A DNA stretch of 64,000 nt from an uncultured Sphingomonadaceae bacterium (GTDB lineage Bacteria > Pseudomonadota > Alphaproteobacteria > Sphingomonadales > Sphingomonadaceae), in the NCBI GenBank assembly GCA_947497455.1, contig CANMGU010000002.1, forward strand, positions 466,506 through 530,505, given 5' to 3'. The notes beneath the pieces are model-generated. The model was not told where the DNA came from. It searched no databases and saw nothing but the letters and a program-made list of their open reading frames with translations. A program made the position numbers and the translations under genes. Below, piece after piece: positions 63,851 to 64,000 of this stretch. Numbering within the stretch: position 1 is the stretch's first letter; every line of letters begins with the position of its first letter.

Positions 63851-64000
63851 CTAGTTTTTAGCGGCTAGACTTTCTAGGGCTTTTTCCAAGTCTTCCATAA
63901 ATTGAGCTTCAATTGGCTCGGCCAATTTGTCATTAAAGTTGAACGCGGTCAGGGTCCAACCCTCTTTCCCTTGGTAGAACTTGAGCTCTAACGACATGGC
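63851..64000 (-). CDS. C-terminal fragment of an unrecognised protein (cut by window edge)
   Basis: The last 49 codons and stop of a minus-strand gene are visible. It reads SLELKFYQGKEGWTLTAFN at one side and ALESLAAKN at the end, with a helical, Glu-rich tail. An ATG lies four bases from the edge, so the true start may be there or further out. No family recognised. A 6-bp inverted repeat (63848-63864) surrounds the stop codon. Confidence 0.5.
   Translation of the reverse strand, partial: AMSLELKFYQGKEGWTLTAFNFNDKLAEPIEAQFMEDLEKALESLAAKN

Noticed and set aside
63848..63864. Inverted repeat CCGCTA/TAGCGG at the right-edge gene stop
   Set aside because: Stem of 6 bp without a T-run on either strand; could be chance.
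1..64000. Defence island, prophage, insertion sequence, CRISPR array or integrative element
   Set aside because: No integrase, transposase, nuclease-defence gene, repeat array or base-composition break was recognised; the content is core housekeeping.

Overview
The window looks like chromosomal core sequence of a Gram-negative alphaproteobacterium of the order Sphingomonadales, most like the Sphingopyxis/Sphingorhabdus group. The grounds are gene order and family make-up: an Rrf2-led suf operon with a short SufD; sucC next to etfBA without sucD; rpmH-rnpA-yidD-yidC-engB; secB diverging from a Tim44-domain gene; proA-nadD-rsfS-rlmH-envC-ctpA; a DUF4167 protein; many lipoproteins and exported proteins of sphingomonad type. 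No rRNA, tRNA, phage, transposon, CRISPR array or plasmid gene was recognised. No gene-free stretch exceeds 300 bases; the longest are 42937-43233 (secB/tim44 divergent promoter region), 5202-5470 (hairpins and a terminator), 55955-56208 (CtrA-like box), 25918-26156 and 29613-29844 (nothing recognised in the last two).

Layout. 1-6.3 kb: edge of a DUF3604 lipoprotein, a TauD-type dioxygenase diverging from acetyl-CoA synthetase, a DUF885 lipoprotein peptidase and an AraC-type regulator. 6.3-12.8 kb: the suf Fe-S assembly operon (regulator-sufB-sufC-small exported protein-sufD-sufS-sufT-GNAT-sufA), most genes overlapping by 1-4 bases, preceded by a perfect palindrome that overlaps the likely -10 box. 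12.8-17.8 kb, minus strand: two tandem exported TonB-C-terminal-domain proteins, etfBA and sucC. 18-22.5 kb: serine hydrolase, then M61 peptidase-ppa-lipoprotein-GNAT. 22.7-31 kb: hisS-prfA-prmC (translation), DUF4167 protein, ygfZ, pyrC, rarD and small unknowns. 31-35 kb: a lipoprotein and a minus-strand NTF2/ABM/P450/SDR group that looks catabolic. 35-43 kb: murA, an aldolase-family gene, AbgT transporter, and secB-murJ-trpS.

43-54 kb: Tim44-mltA-smr facing dapE, a GST, and the rpmH-to-engB ribosome/membrane-insertion cluster, followed by a ClpP-like exported protein diverging from comM. 54-56 kb: an M23 peptidase gene whose 3' end overlaps the bactofilin start by 86 bases, with a TTAA-N7-TTAAC CtrA-type box upstream. 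56-64 kb: one long plus-strand run, proA-membrane protein-nadD-rsfS-rlmH-envC-ctpA-dsbB-coq7-exported protein, ending in a truncated minus-strand gene.

Functionally the window is dominated by envelope building (murA, murJ, mltA, dapE, bactofilin/M23, EnvC/CtpA, YidC, SecB, DsbB), Fe-S assembly and electron transfer (suf, etf, coq7), and translation. I see no convincing new defence or mobile system. The most unusual items are the exported protein buried in the suf operon, the overlapping M23/bactofilin pair with its CtrA-like box, the ACGT-rich palindrome before etfBA, and the uncharacterised P450 cluster.
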